A stretch of 58,332 nucleotides of DNA, taken from positions 1-58,332 of the forward strand of contig JAMQCK010000124.1 in the NCBI GenBank assembly GCA_024196135.1. The letters run 5' to 3'. A program made the position numbers and the translations under genes. Of this stretch, positions 34,641 to 48,509 are shown piece by piece. The notes beneath the pieces were generated by a model that made no database searches, had not been told where the DNA came from, and worked only from the letters and a program-made list of their open reading frames with translations. Source of the DNA: Pleurotus ostreatus/Saccharomyces cerevisiae fusant (Eukaryota; Opisthokonta). Numbering within the stretch: position 1 is the stretch's first letter; each line of letters opens with the position of its first letter.

Positions 34641-37600
34641 TCATGGTGGAGGATGGCCTCCGGACTTGAGCGAGCGCGGCGAGGGCGAGCCTGACTTCTG
34701 CGAAGCCGAAGACACGCCCTGCGCTACCTGCGAGAGTCTCGTCCCCGTCGAAGGTGGCCGATACAGCTGCCGCGGGTGAGGATGTTCTAGCTGCATCTCC
34801 TTATCCGCCCCCGGACTCTGACTCGGCGCCTTCCGCTTGAGACTCGGCCGCTTCGACAGCCGCACCTCCCCGCGCATGTCCTCCTTCCTCAGCTCCGTCG
34901 GGCTCGCGCCCCGCTTGCCCGTGCTGGTCGTGGTCGTCGACGAGGCGTCGCTCACGTCCATCGCGCGCAGTGTGGGTCGCGGCGTCTGCGCGCTCGAGCT
35001 CGCCGCACGCGGTGTCGTTGCCGTCGTCGCTAGGCTCGATGGGCGCCTCAGCAGCTCGTCCGAGTTCCCGCGCATGCCCCCCGGCAGGCTCCGGATCGGG
35101 CGCTGGGAGACCATCGCCGCCCCGCGCCGCTGCGCGTCCTCCCGCTCCTCGTCCGCGATCATCAGCGCGCCCTCAATCACGGCCGCGTGCACGAATACAT
35201 ATTGCCTCAGGCTCTGGCAGAGACTCATCCGCTGCTCGCGCATATCCTGCACGACCTCGCAGATCGGGTCGTCGAACGAGCTCAGGGGCGGCGGGGACGC
35301 ATCATCGTGCAGCTTTCGCGGCTGCTTGTAGTCCACGTACGACATTGACGGCCGCCTCGAGTGCCTTCCCTTAACCCCCTTCTGCTCCCCTGCAGGTTTC
35401 TCCGCCGCCGCCTGCGTCTGCGATGTCTGCGTCGACGGCATGGTTAAGTCCATCGAGTTCATCGCCGAACGAGGCTCCGAGAGGTGGCGTTCCGATTCAT
35501 GCGGGGATGCTGATGCTGGCGCAGGAGACGAGAATGAACGATCCGTCGATGGTGGAACCGAGCCAATCGACCCCGACCCCGAGCCGGTTCCTGAGCCCGA
35601 CCCAGAGTTCGCTCGAGTAGGTGGACTTGGCGCCTCGGTCGAACCGGGAGAAGTCGAGTGCGATAGCGCAGAAGGGTTCGCGTTGGCAGGAAGGGCCGGC
35701 ACGGCAAAGAAGCCCCCTGGTGTCTTCTGCCCAACACCCAAGAAGGGAGTGCTGACGGTCGCGAGCGGGCTCGAGCCCAACGGGCCGCTATTTAACCCGT
35801 TAAGCTTGGGCCGAAGCGTCGAGGGCACCGACGACGTCCTCGCTCGCTGCGATCCATCTTCACCTCCCTGTCTCCCAACCTGACCCGCCGCATCCGACTC
35901 CCCACTCGTCAGCGGCGAGCTCGTGCCATGCAAGCTCCCGCTCCTCGCTCTCCTCGCATTCGTCTTGAAGCCGAATGAGCTCTCATCCGACGTCGTGGAG
36001 GAGCCTGCAGACGCGCTGTTCGATACGGACCCACGAGAGGGGGGCGAGGCAGAAGACGCACCGACTGGTGCACCGGGTTCGTCCGCGCTCGCGCCGAGGC
36101 CCGTCTGCGCCGTCACGTCCTCCACCCACCGCCGCGTCCCCTCGCGACCCTTCTTGTGGTGATACTCCTCACCGTCAACCTGCATCAAATCCGGCGGCGA
36201 GATCTTGTGTCCATCCCATCCATCGAAGTTGCCGACCTGGCGCTGTTCCACCGTGGCCACGGGTACGTGGACGACGTGCGGTCCGGCGGTGGTCGCGCCT
36301 ACTTCGTCATTATTCTTCATCTCGACATCATGTTCCGTATCCCTCTCACCATCGTGCGGAGCAGCGCTCGTAGCGCTAGACATATCTCCGCGATGGCACG
36401 CTACCGAAGTCGAAGCCTGGGTGGAGTTCTTGACGCCGTCGGCCATGGTGACGTCGCCGTCCCGGTCGTTGAGAGGTACTGTTGGCGACATCGGGGGCAG
36501 CACCATGCCGGCGTTGACCAGGGCGTCGTTTCGTCGTTTCCGCAATTCCCTGCGCATGCCATCCAGCACCGCGTCAACGGCAATGAAGCCCCCGGTACGA
36601 CCTACCCCAGCACTGCAGTGAAGGAGAACAGGCGGGTTCATCATGATACCCTTGGGATCCCGGCAGATGCCTGTCCTAGGATCGCAGGAGTCGTCGGAGT
36701 CCTCGCCCTGCGCATCGTTCTCTGCTGCTGCTATCAGGAGTCAGCCAAGCCGAATCAGTTAACACAGTTGACACCTACCGGCTTGAGACATCGACTCAGC
36801 CTTAGCCTGCGCCGAACATTGGTCGACCTCCTTGATGAGCTCGAGCACCCCGCGCGGGTCGTCGGGCACATTCATGTCCGGCCACTCCAGGTACTGAATC
36901 TGCACCACCTTGCGTGCTCCCGCTCTTGGGTACTTCGTGTGCCGCAGCTCGAAGACGCGCTTGATCTGCCGCGGTCGAACGCCCTTCGGTGTCGGTGGTT
37001 GAAAGGTGAAGAAGCCTCCTGACTGCGGCGAAGGCTTGACAATGTTGTCGCTCTCGACGCCCGAGCCGCCCGTGCTGGACACCAGCTTCAGCCGCAGAGG
37101 GCCATACGAGTTCTCCGTCCAGTAGGAGCCGCACTTGATCATCGAACCCTCGATCTCGCGGGTGAGCATAACGATCACGTGTACATTCTGCTGCCAGACG
37201 AGACTGCATGCGGTTGTCAACGACTACGAATCGCGGAGCGAAAGCAGATACTCACGTCCAGAAGTCGGCAAAGGTATCGGGCAACGGTCCCTGCGTCGCA
37301 ATGTACCGTTTCGTTGTACCGAGCGGCTGGACGTGCGACGCGTTGACGTAGTCATCGCTGTCGCCGCCAGGGGACGACGGCAAGGAAAGCAGCGGCTGTG
37401 TTGCACGCGGGGTCTTCTGCGCGGATTGTTCTCGGGATGGAGAGTGCTCGTGCTCTGAGATGTGTCCCGATGAGGGCTGGGATTGCAATTTACGATTGCG
37501 CTTACGGCCACGTAGGCGCACACGGGCATGCTCGAAAGGCCAGATATTCCGATACCTAGCTGGGGCGTTAGCAGTGGAGCGAGCTGAGCAGTAGGCGACG

Positions 37601-39066
37601 CACCTGTTCTTGGAGCCTTTCTCTACGCCAGCGATGATACTGTAGGGGAACATGCGATCACCCTTACTACAGCTCACGCCGCTGTCGCTGTCGTCGGGCT
37701 TGCTGTCGCGCGATGCCTGTGGTGTATTGCTTTCTCTCGTATGGTGCTCCATGATGTTCATCATCCGACGCTGCTCAGCGACCTCGATGCGGTAGAACTG
37801 CATTGCCAACGCCTCCATGCCTTCCTCCACGTCATTGGGATCTGGCTCATCAGCCGTGTCATCCTCTGACTCGGATGTACTGGAGTAGGCGTCTCGACGG
37901 GGCGTAGGATGTGATGATGCTCGCGGGAGGGTAGCTGCGCGTCTTGCGATCTCCTGCAGCCACGTGAACGGCAGGTCGTTGATACGTCGCCGCACGCGTC
38001 GAGGTATACGCAAAGGTATCCGCTCGGTGATGCCATGCGATAGTTCTGCATTCTGCCGGATGTTGTCGAAGAAGGGATTTGCGGATGACGCAGGGGGTGG
38101 AGGCGCAACAGCGGATGGCGTGTTCATCTCGGATAGTGTGAGGTTCGTGCGACCCGGTCCTTGTCGCTTGGGACGGTTCTGAGTCGTGGATGTGAGGGTG
38201 AAGGCAGCCATGGGTAGGCGCTTGGTGCGAAGGACACGATCATCCGAACTCGTTTCGTCCTCCTCGTCAGGATCGCCGGTGCCCTGAGGCGGCTTGTCGT
38301 CAACGACCGATCTGCGCTCCTTCCACACTTGCTGGAACCCGCCCTGCAGCCAAGCGAGTTCACCCGCGAACTTGTCGTTCTTGAACTTGCGCAGGAGGCC
38401 AAAGATGTTACTCGTCTCTGGGATATGGGCGCTGTCGGCGTCGTAGACGAGGATGCGGCTCGCGGTCTTCCACGCAGAGAAGCGGGCGCGGGCACTGGGG
38501 GTGGGGAGCATCTCGCAGAGGCGCTCAAGGGAGAAGAGCGGGCGCTTGAGGAGCGTTGACGGGACGGAGAGCGAGACGGCCTTGGGGAGGCGTGCATTCG
38601 CGTACGCGGCGTGCGGACGTATGTCGACGACGAGCGTACGGGCTGCCGTCGATTCGTCGAAGAGCCAGCTGTCGAGATCGCTTGGGCGCACGGTGGTGAT
38701 GTCGAGTGGGGCGGAATTGGTGATCTGGAGCTTCGCCATGGGCGATGATGGCATACGAAGCATGGGCGATGGTGACTGGGATTGCTGGGGCTTGGGCAGC
38801 GACGCGGGCAGCTTCGCAGTGAGCATGTTGGCTGAGCCGAAGCGATTGGCGATGGCCGCAGCAAAGTCATCGGGGACGTCGTTCTTGGGCGGTGCGGGTG
38901 CGGGTGTCGGGACGTCGGCGGGGAGCTTGGCGGTGAGCATGGATGCGGAGCCAAAGCGACTGGCGATGGCTGCCGCGAAGTCGACTGCGCCGTCGGGCTC
39001 GCCCATGTGCGCGCCGGACACGGCGTGCGTGGTGGTCGATGAGAAAAAGTCGTCGTCGTTGGCCAT
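34641..39066 (-). CDS. Rhodanese / protein tyrosine phosphatase (Pyp1/Ptp2-3 type) with a long insert
   Basis: Probable MAP-kinase-type tyrosine phosphatase of about 1,400 residues. The ATG is at 39064-39066 (MANDDDFFSS). Near the N-terminus DFAAAIAxRFGSAxMLTAKLPA occurs twice. A rhodanese domain follows (TLVVDIRPHAAYANARLPKA), typical of fungal stress-MAPK phosphatases. The catalytic domain starts RYRNIWPFEHARVRL after an intron, then YIATQGPLPDTFADFW. The WPD loop is EWPDMNVPDD, and the P-loop is HCSAGVGRTG (about 36605-36634). The Q-loop helix VVQDMREQRMSLCQSLRQYV comes only at about 35205-35265, after some 415 residues rich in Ser, Gly and Pro. The Ser/Pro tail runs to 34641. All catalytic residues are present. 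Confidence 0.9.
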
Positions 39067-39843
39067 GGCGGCGACGACGGATAAGTTCAAGGCGAAGGTG
39101 GTGATCCTCGGCGACGGCGTTTTCGACGGATCGGGCACGATGAATGACGTCAGGGCGCCACGCGAGACCGCGTGTTCCGAGGCCCAGGCCGGTGCCTCAC
39201 CCAATCAATGGCGCTTGCGCAGGCCAGCGTAGGCCTCGGCTCGCCTTGCTGACAATGGGTATTCCCATTCCTCTCCTGATCTCTACAAAAAACAATAGCA
39301 GCCAGCAAGCCCCTGGTCCTAGTCTCATTACTGTCGAAAACAGGGCACCTGTAACTCAGTGCAAACTCGCCACTCCGCCTAGCAGTTTCCATACCCCAAT
39401 GAAGTCACCCTCCGGGGCGGCGGCTACACAGATCCAGTGGATCCTGCATCGTCAATCACAGAGAAGTTCGGGCATCTTGGGGCTTTCTGGGACAACACAG
39501 CTCCTCAGCGCCCCTGCTCACCTGTGAGTGCTGCGCCTCCTGCCCCCCCTCGAAAATTGTCTATTTCTTCTCGTACCACGCCACGCAATCCTCGCGCTCA
39601 CTTTCTTACGAGCCCCCCTTTCGCGTGACAATGTCCTCGCCCCGACCTCGCCCCATCTACCCCCGCCCCACCCCCACCTAACCATGTCCCCCATGCAACG
39701 CCCATTCACTCCCAAACTTCTGACTACATTTCTCGTGCCTCCGCGCCTCGTGCGCTGCCAAGCGGCGCTTGCAAGGTGGCGAGCCGCCTTATAACTGGCT
39801 ATCTCCCGATCACCGCTTCGAGAGCGCGAGTATGTCCGCTCCG

Positions 39844-39921
39844 CCAATAGCATCGGCCTCCTTCCCACCAATAGCGCTGCTCCCCGTCTCAATCAGTGCC
39901 AATTGACTGCGTCCTGCCAAT
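39844..39921. promoter_or_regulatory. Cluster of four CCAAT boxes
   Basis: CCAAT begins at 39844, 39868, 39899 and 39917, all on the + strand within 78 bp, each a possible site for the HAP/NF-Y complex. They lie about 0.8 kb before the phosphatase start and 1.3 kb before the secreted-protein start, so the target is unclear. Confidence 0.5.
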
Positions 39922-41129
39922 GGCTGTCCTCTACGCCTTGCGTTGTGGGCGCACGCCTTTCTTATCCATCAAGCGTGGCTGTTCCCGCAACAACGTCTCC
40001 ATGCGCGAGAGCACTTAATCTACGCCTCTAACTAAAAGGGTAGCTGCGCAAATCACACCCTCATTTCCTTCTGTGCGCCAGAAGACCGAATGTAACCCAG
40101 GTTAAACCTTGTCGCAAAGTGCTCCCTAGCGCGCCTTCCATTACTCTCAGCGCGCACCACCCCCACATCTCCCCAGCCTTCTCATGTTGTCGTCGACGCA
40201 AGCGCCCGCCACCGACCTCGTTCACCACATGTCACTCGCCCCGACGAAATGCGTCATGTCGTGAGAGCTCGCGCGAGTGGATGGCGCGACAAGCGAGCGG
40301 GCGCCTTCTTCTCCGTGGTAACGCTTTTACCTGACATACTTCCAGTCGTCCGATGATTTATCCGCCTCGCGAAGCATTCATCGAAAGTTCAACACAATAC
40401 CTTCCTAATTTGGAACAACGTGACTCGGGCCGACCGTCCGAAATGCGCCCGCGTGCCTTTCTTGCTCGCATCCGCCGTGCCAGATCCTTGCCTACGCTCT
40501 GGCGCCACCAATTGCTGCCTTGTATACTGTACGAGCGCCATTGGTCGAATCCCTCGGCCTCGGCGCGCCCGAACTCACTCTAGACGTGAATAACCCGAAA
40601 AACCCTTCATTCGTACCTGGGCATCATCGTCTCCTTCCTCAAGCAGTACACATGCCCACTCTTGGCGGAAGAAGCTGCATACAACTGCTCAATTCAGTTT
40701 CAGTGCGTCGGTCATTCCTTCGCTGGCTATGTTAATGCAACTCAACTCGGCCATCTTCTCAGCCAGATCAGAAAGGTCAGCCTCTTTTAAGACGTCGTCC
40801 TAAACACCTTTCGGGCGACGAAGTAGGCCTGAGGGCAGCACATCTGACCAGTTCGGGTCTGGTGGCTGAGGGCTCCCCCTGCGACGACGCTCGGCCTGGC
40901 AGTGGGACGACGCAGGGAGCTTGTGTTTCGCAAGGATTGTCGTGTTTGACGACTAAGTTTCGGGCATTCGGCGAGCAGCGGCCTGCTCCCGAGGGACCTG
41001 AGCACTGTGCCGAATGCTGTCTACTTCAGTAAATCATCGTGTGCCCGCAACGAGGACCTGACGATCCCACTTGCCTATCCGTGATGCGCATGCGCGACGG
41101 CTAGGTTGCGAGTATGTTTGGCCGTCGCG

Positions 41130-41136
41130 TATATAA
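41130..41136 (+). promoter_or_regulatory. TATA box of the small secreted protein gene
   Basis: TATATAA lies 58 nt before the start codon at 41195, a good position for a strong fungal promoter. Confidence 0.65.
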
Positions 41137-41194
41137 GTGCGGCGGAGGACTGCGTCAGCCTACCCCTCCGTGTCGCATCGCTCGTGCCCTCAAG

Positions 41195-41790
41195 ATGAAG
41201 TTCGCTGGTGCGTTTCCTGTCACCGTTGCTGCCATTGTCTCATGCTGTTCCCATCAAACAGCCATCTTCCCTGCCCTCCTTTCCACCTCGTCAGCCCTCG
41301 CACTCGTTCACCCCCGCGCCACCGCCAACGCCACCATCGCCTCCTTCCTCGAGGACTCCGTCAACGCATTCTTCCCCGCGCCCGGAAACGACGGCTGGGA
41401 AGCCGCCTTCGACACCGCCTTCGCTCCGAACCTCACCGCGACCTTCAACGACGGCAGCTATAATTTTGATAGCTTCAAGGCGTACTTCGCGGCCGTCAAA
41501 GCGAACTTGGAGAGCAAGTACTCAACGTTCGACCACTCGTTTACGAGCGTCGTGGGCGTGTCGGCGACGGGCGGGAACACGGGCGGGTATGGGATTGTGA
41601 CGGGCGTGGAGGGCGGGGATGTGAGCGGGACGGATGTGAGGGGCACGGACGGTGCTTTTGCGGTCATTCGGGAGATCGACGGCGCGTTGAAGATTGTTGA
41701 GGTACGCCATCTCGACTCGAATCGTGCGTTTTGGCCTCAACTGACCCTCTTCACTTGCAGTGGCACGAAATCACGAACCTAGGCGCGTGA
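41195..41790 (+). CDS. Small secreted protein, NTF2/SnoaL-like fold suspected
   Basis: The ATG at 41195 is followed by a 54-nt intron (41208-41261, GTGCGT...ACAG), which turns the N-terminus into a clean signal peptide, MKFAAIFPALLSTSSALALV. A second intron near 41716-41760 joins KIVE to WHEITNLGA, stop 41788-41790. The mature protein of about 155 residues starts after HPRATANAT. It has a pattern of short helices then strands (ASFLEDSVNAFFPAPG, FDSFKAYFAAVKANLESKY, then DGAFAVIREIDGALKIVEW) that resembles secreted SnoaL/NTF2-like proteins. It has NxT sites and no cysteines in the mature part. The fold call is tentative; the secreted nature is well supported. Confidence 0.75.
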
Positions 41791-42700
41791 AGATGGCAGG
41801 CTTCGGTCTAAACCCATATTCCATAGTGTATCGCACTTGGAAGCACTTATACTGGCTTTTAATTATCTGTATGGATGATGTCTGCGCTTTTTAGTCTTCA
41901 ACTGCGAGCGCCTTGACAGCGATTGGCAGCAACCCATAGCACAGGGGACGGCCTCAAGTGCTCGTATCGTCTGCCGAATGGGACAATGCACACGCATATA
42001 GCTTTCCTGAGTCAGCCAGGCTGAGGACGTTCTCACATGGACGGACGTCCTGGACCGGACTCTGGCAAATCAAGTCAAGGGCTCCCACGCGAGGTTGAAC
42101 TTCGTCACCCACGTGATTACGCTCGGCACCGCAGATCACGAGATTGATTCCAGTTCATACGGTTGATTTTCCTGGCAAGGGCCACGTACGTTCGTGCTGC
42201 CCCAACTCTCTTGCTCTTCGCCTTGCAGTCGCACAGCAAGCTTCTTTGAAACAAGAGAGAAAGGTATGCATATGCATGATATAGTTACACGGATGAGTAT
42301 GAGAAAGCATATGAGTTCGTGAGCGCTTGCATACGTGGTGACGATGATGTGTAGTTCTACATAGCTAATAAAGTTACTCGGAATCACTAGCTGTACAAAG
42401 ACTTCATGGTCCTTGGCTATGGCCGCACGCAGACGAATCACTATCAGCTCGGCCATCATGCGCGACCAGTATATGGATTTTACCATTTTATATGGGTACT
42501 TGCACCCCTTTATATTTCTACATCACCTTCCTCTCGTCCTTCGTCGCTTGCGTGCTGCGACTCCGACTCGGCGAGGAGCACACATCGTCGTCAAACACCA
42601 CACGCCATCGTCAGCCACCACACGTCTTCGATCACCACAGTATCGTCTTCAGCCACCACAGCGATCCTGCGATCGCTCAAGAGCAGGGCCTGCAGTCGTT
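41791..42700. other. Convergent intergenic region
   Basis: Tail-to-tail spacer of 0.9 kb between the small secreted protein and the zinc-finger gene. Around 42585-42670 a CACCACA/CGTC-rich short motif recurs (CATCGTCAGCCACCACA and similar). No gene is seen. Confidence 0.45.
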
Positions 42701-45509
<2,809 letters not shown>

Positions 45510-46135
45510 TGCACTGTCTAATCGGCGCCCTGGATCTGCGTATCTGGGGGAGGGGCCCGCGGTGCGTCCTGCAGCGGTGCGATGAGCGTCCGGGGCTGTT
45601 TCGGGGTCGCTCCTGGCCAGATTGGCTGAGACTTGTATCCTGCGTTCGGTCGTCGCCGCTGTAGCGAGCAGGGACAGGCGCAGGGAGGACTGCTCGTTCG
45701 GGAGCGCGGCCCGTTGGGAGTGGTATGAAGCAAAGGGCGTGGCCGGCGCCATGCCAGAGCCGCCGCCACTGCGAGGGTACTGCGAAGGTTCTCGCTCTAT
45801 TGCATAAAACCGTTTTCCACACATCCGGCACGACTTCGGCATCACCTACGGTCCGGCCCCCGATCTCCGCGGAGATCACGACAACGTCTCAAACCTCTTC
45901 AAATGGAAAGCTGAAGAGATAGAGCCAAAGGGCGGTTCCTTTGTACTCGAAGAGTCTGCCCGATATGAAGAAGGAGACTGCAACTTGGTTTGAGGGAGCA
46001 ATCGGCGATGCGGACAAAAGGGGTAACTCGATATATGCCCGAAAGCAATTGAAAAGCTTCCGTTCCGCGTCGAGTCCAGGTCTACACTCTCAAGGAGGAT
46101 CGTCGATCTCTAAAAAAAGAGAACGCGTGCTAGAT
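45510..46135. other. Intergenic region upstream of the zinc-finger gene
   Basis: It holds the zinc-finger promoter and the 3' region of the esterase gene. The zinc-finger frame stays open upstream to 45845 and could be coding if a 5' exon is missed. No zinc-response element of the yeast type is obvious by eye. Confidence 0.4.
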
Positions 46136-47462
46136 CTATTGGCTACGTGACGAACATGGTATGGACTTTGCAATACGCTCAGCCAATATCCTATGCACCG
46201 CAGAGGAAAGGTGCAAATCATCAACCCAGATCTCCCCTCCGTCCTTCGCTACATCCTCTTTTGACAATCCATACTTCTCAGGCTCGTCGAGGATATCCGT
46301 GATGACTTCATGCGAGGAGAAGAGGTACGTCTGCGCCTGTGTCCCTGTTGCACTCGAACTTGTATGAGTCTCCACCCTCGAATGCATCTCCGCGGCCCAC
46401 CCCGCCACCTTCGCGCGCAGATAGTCGTTCCAGGTGTTCACACGGCCTTGAACGGTGTCCCCGCACTCCATTCGCACCGCTACAAGGGTGCCCGTAAGTA
46501 GGTTGCATGTGAATGAAGAAGGTGGGGGCGTGCGCGTGAGTAGATAGGGTGCAAAGTTATAATAGAGAAGTAGGAGACGTGAATGGGTAGGGCAGGAGAC
46601 ATGAATGGCGGGGCCGCGAGACTTGAATGGCAGGACCGCGAGACTTGAATGGCAGGACCGCGAGACGTAAATATCATGGAAGGGAGAAAAGAAGGTTCAG
46701 TATCCGGGGAGGGACCAGAAGTAGGAGGCATGAATGGCGAAGCGCAAGACAAGGGTGGTGAGGTATATATGACGAGCAAGGCGGGAGAACGCGTTAAGGC
46801 GCACCTGCGGGAGCCCGGTCCGTCGGGGGTATATCTACGAACACGAATTCTCTCGCCCCAAACTCTGTGCACAAAGCTTGCGCTCCGTATTGGGTCAACA
46901 GAGTTTGCGCGGCCCCGATAACCTTGTCGACGATAGGGCCGAGCCTGTCTGCGGTGTTCTGCCCGCAGTCGTTGATGCCGAGGAAGAGGACTGGGAGGAG
47001 AGTCAGAAGGCGAAGTACAGGACTAGGAGAAGGGTCAAAAGGCGCATCAACCATGCGTATGAAGGTTCAAGGCGGAGAGAGGGCGAACCGTAAGTGGCAG
47101 AGGATAAGGACAGATGATCCCAGCCTCTTTGGGCTTGGTTGCTGAATCGCGCGATTTGCTCGTCGAGGTCTTCTTCTGCGCTGGCGCCAGGTGTTGAGAA
47201 GTTCTGTATCTGTTCCGTCTGTATATTGAGGAGTTCGGGGATGTAATCGGCCTCGAAATGGATTATTTGCCTACTGAATGATAGATATTTAAGTGGTGGC
47301 TTACCCATGTTTTGCCGTCCGACTGCTCGTCCTTATCGACATCGCATTCGGCGGAAACACTGTATGAGTCACCGCTATATGTGCGTCAGCAACTTCGACA
47401 GAATGCCAGGCAAGCTGGCCAATAACGACGTACAAAATCACGATGCTCGGTTCAAGGGTCAT
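46136..47462 (-). CDS. SGNH/GDSL-type esterase (CE16-like)
   Basis: Serine esterase with the SGNH blocks. The ATG is at 47460-47462. The first intron (GTACGT...TATAG) joins SIVI to FGDSYSVSAECDVDKDEQ, making the nucleophile Ser in GDSY. The next exon gives IQNFSTPGASAEEDLDEQIARF. Block III is FLGINDCGQNT. The last exon holds NTWNDYLRAKVAGWA and SHEVITDILDEPEKYGLS, and the Asp-His pair in IWVDDLHLSS. The end is CSSRSQ, stop 46136-46138. The junction after GKTW is unclear: the only in-phase acceptor I see is a GAG before GCCGATTAC. No signal peptide is evident, so a missing 5' exon is possible. The intron near 46490-46800 contains a tandem repeat. Confidence 0.78.
46574..46672. repeat. 22-bp tandem repeat inside the esterase gene
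   Basis: Units start at 46574, 46596, 46618, 46640 and 46662 (partial). The consensus is GAGACTTGAATGGCAGGACC plus GC; units 3 and 4 are identical. It lies within the sequence read as an intron. Confidence 0.85.
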
Positions 47463-48008
47463 CTTTGATGGGCTCAATCGCAGCAAGATAAACAGACCCA
47501 GGTCGAGGATGTATATCTGGTGTATGGAGGTCGGAATGAACGAGCGAACAATATGGCAGAACGCGAGCTGGAGACTCGCCGCGTTTAACAATTCAACCGT
47601 GCGCGAACCTCGTGATCATCGGTACCGATCACTCCACGTGCGCGAGAAGTATGAACGCCGAGATCCCCGGCTCTTCTCAAAGACTTCCATGTTCGGGATG
47701 CGAACATGGCATTTGCGCTGGGATATCCCACCCGCGCTCTGCAAACTTAATCCTCCTTCATGTGCACCTTCCCGCGAGGCTCGCTCTGCGCACAGACGCT
47801 GCTGAGATAACCAAATTCAGTAAGCCAGGTTGCGATAAGTCCGTGACGGAAGCCTACCCAACTCCGTAGCCACCGACGCTTCTTCTCGCCATCTGGACAA
47901 CTTCATCACAAAAAGCCTGCCTTCTTGTGTTGCTCACAGCTCGGGTCAGTCACCTTGGATCAGCGGGATTGGCGGGGACGTCTTCCCAAGCTATCGGCGG
48001 TGTCCTTA

Positions 48009-48077
48009 CCAGACCAGGCGCGGTATCCTTCCCAGACCAGGCGCGGTATCCTTCCCAGACCAGGCGCGGGGTCCTTC
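48009..48077. repeat. 23-bp minisatellite
   Basis: Three units at 48009, 48032 and 48055 of CCAGACCAGGCGCGGTATCC plus TTC; the third reads GGGGTCC. A partial unit precedes them. Confidence 0.9.
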
Positions 48078-48254
48078 TGATAGCCCACTGGCGACGTCGA
48101 CGTCCTTCACGGCAGCGTCCTTCTCAGACTATCTCGGTCCCAATCACGGAGACCCGCATGCGGGCGGCGGAATCAGTGACGACGGGGAGGAGTCCGAGGT
48201 GCATGATCGTACTAACCGTCGGGCAGGCGCGTACCGTTTACGCGCTCGAATCCC

Positions 48255-48300
48255 GTTTTACGCGCTTCCTGTTTACGCGCTTCCTGTTTACGCGCTTCTT
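48255..48300. repeat. 15-bp minisatellite
   Basis: Three units of GTTTACGCGCTTCCT at 48255, 48271 and 48286, with a related GTTTACGCGCT at 48236. Confidence 0.9.
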
Positions 48301-48407
48301 ACTCCGTCCGATACGCACCTGATGGCGCATCCCCGCAAAAATCTTCGGGGGACGGGCTTGCCTCCTGCCATTCCGCTCCTTCACGCTCGTATGCGCAAGC
48401 GCTGGGA

Positions 48408-48505
48408 CCGTTGTTGTGCATAGTGCTGCGTCCGTTGCTGTGCATAGTGCTGCGACCGTTGCGATTGTGCATAGCGCGCTGGGACTGGTGTGCATAGCTC
48501 GCTGG
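48408..48505. repeat. 24-bp imperfect minisatellite (GTGCATAGTGCTGCG)
   Basis: TGTGCATAG occurs four times at decreasing similarity, with CGTTG spacers. The last copy reaches within a few bases of the proposed 7-TM start codon. Confidence 0.75.
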
Positions 48506-48509
48506 CAGC

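Larger units (their letters stand above)
39067..41194. other. Long intergenic region between two divergent promoters
   Basis: This 2.1-kb stretch separates the phosphatase (-) and the small secreted protein (+). Four CCAAT boxes cluster at 39844-39921. Short frames occur but none resembles a family. A non-coding RNA or an undetected short gene is possible. Confidence 0.45.
47463..48509. other. Divergent intergenic region with three minisatellites
   Basis: It separates the esterase (-) and the 7-TM gene (+), so it carries both promoters. The right half is occupied by the 23-bp, 15-bp and 24-bp repeats listed separately. No gene is seen. Confidence 0.5.

Noticed and set aside
39067..39204. N-terminal extension of the phosphatase
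   Set aside because: The frame is open, but MANDDDFFSS at 39066 is the more typical start.
48009..48505. CRISPR-like array
   Set aside because: Units are contiguous tandem repeats without unique spacers, and the genome is eukaryotic.
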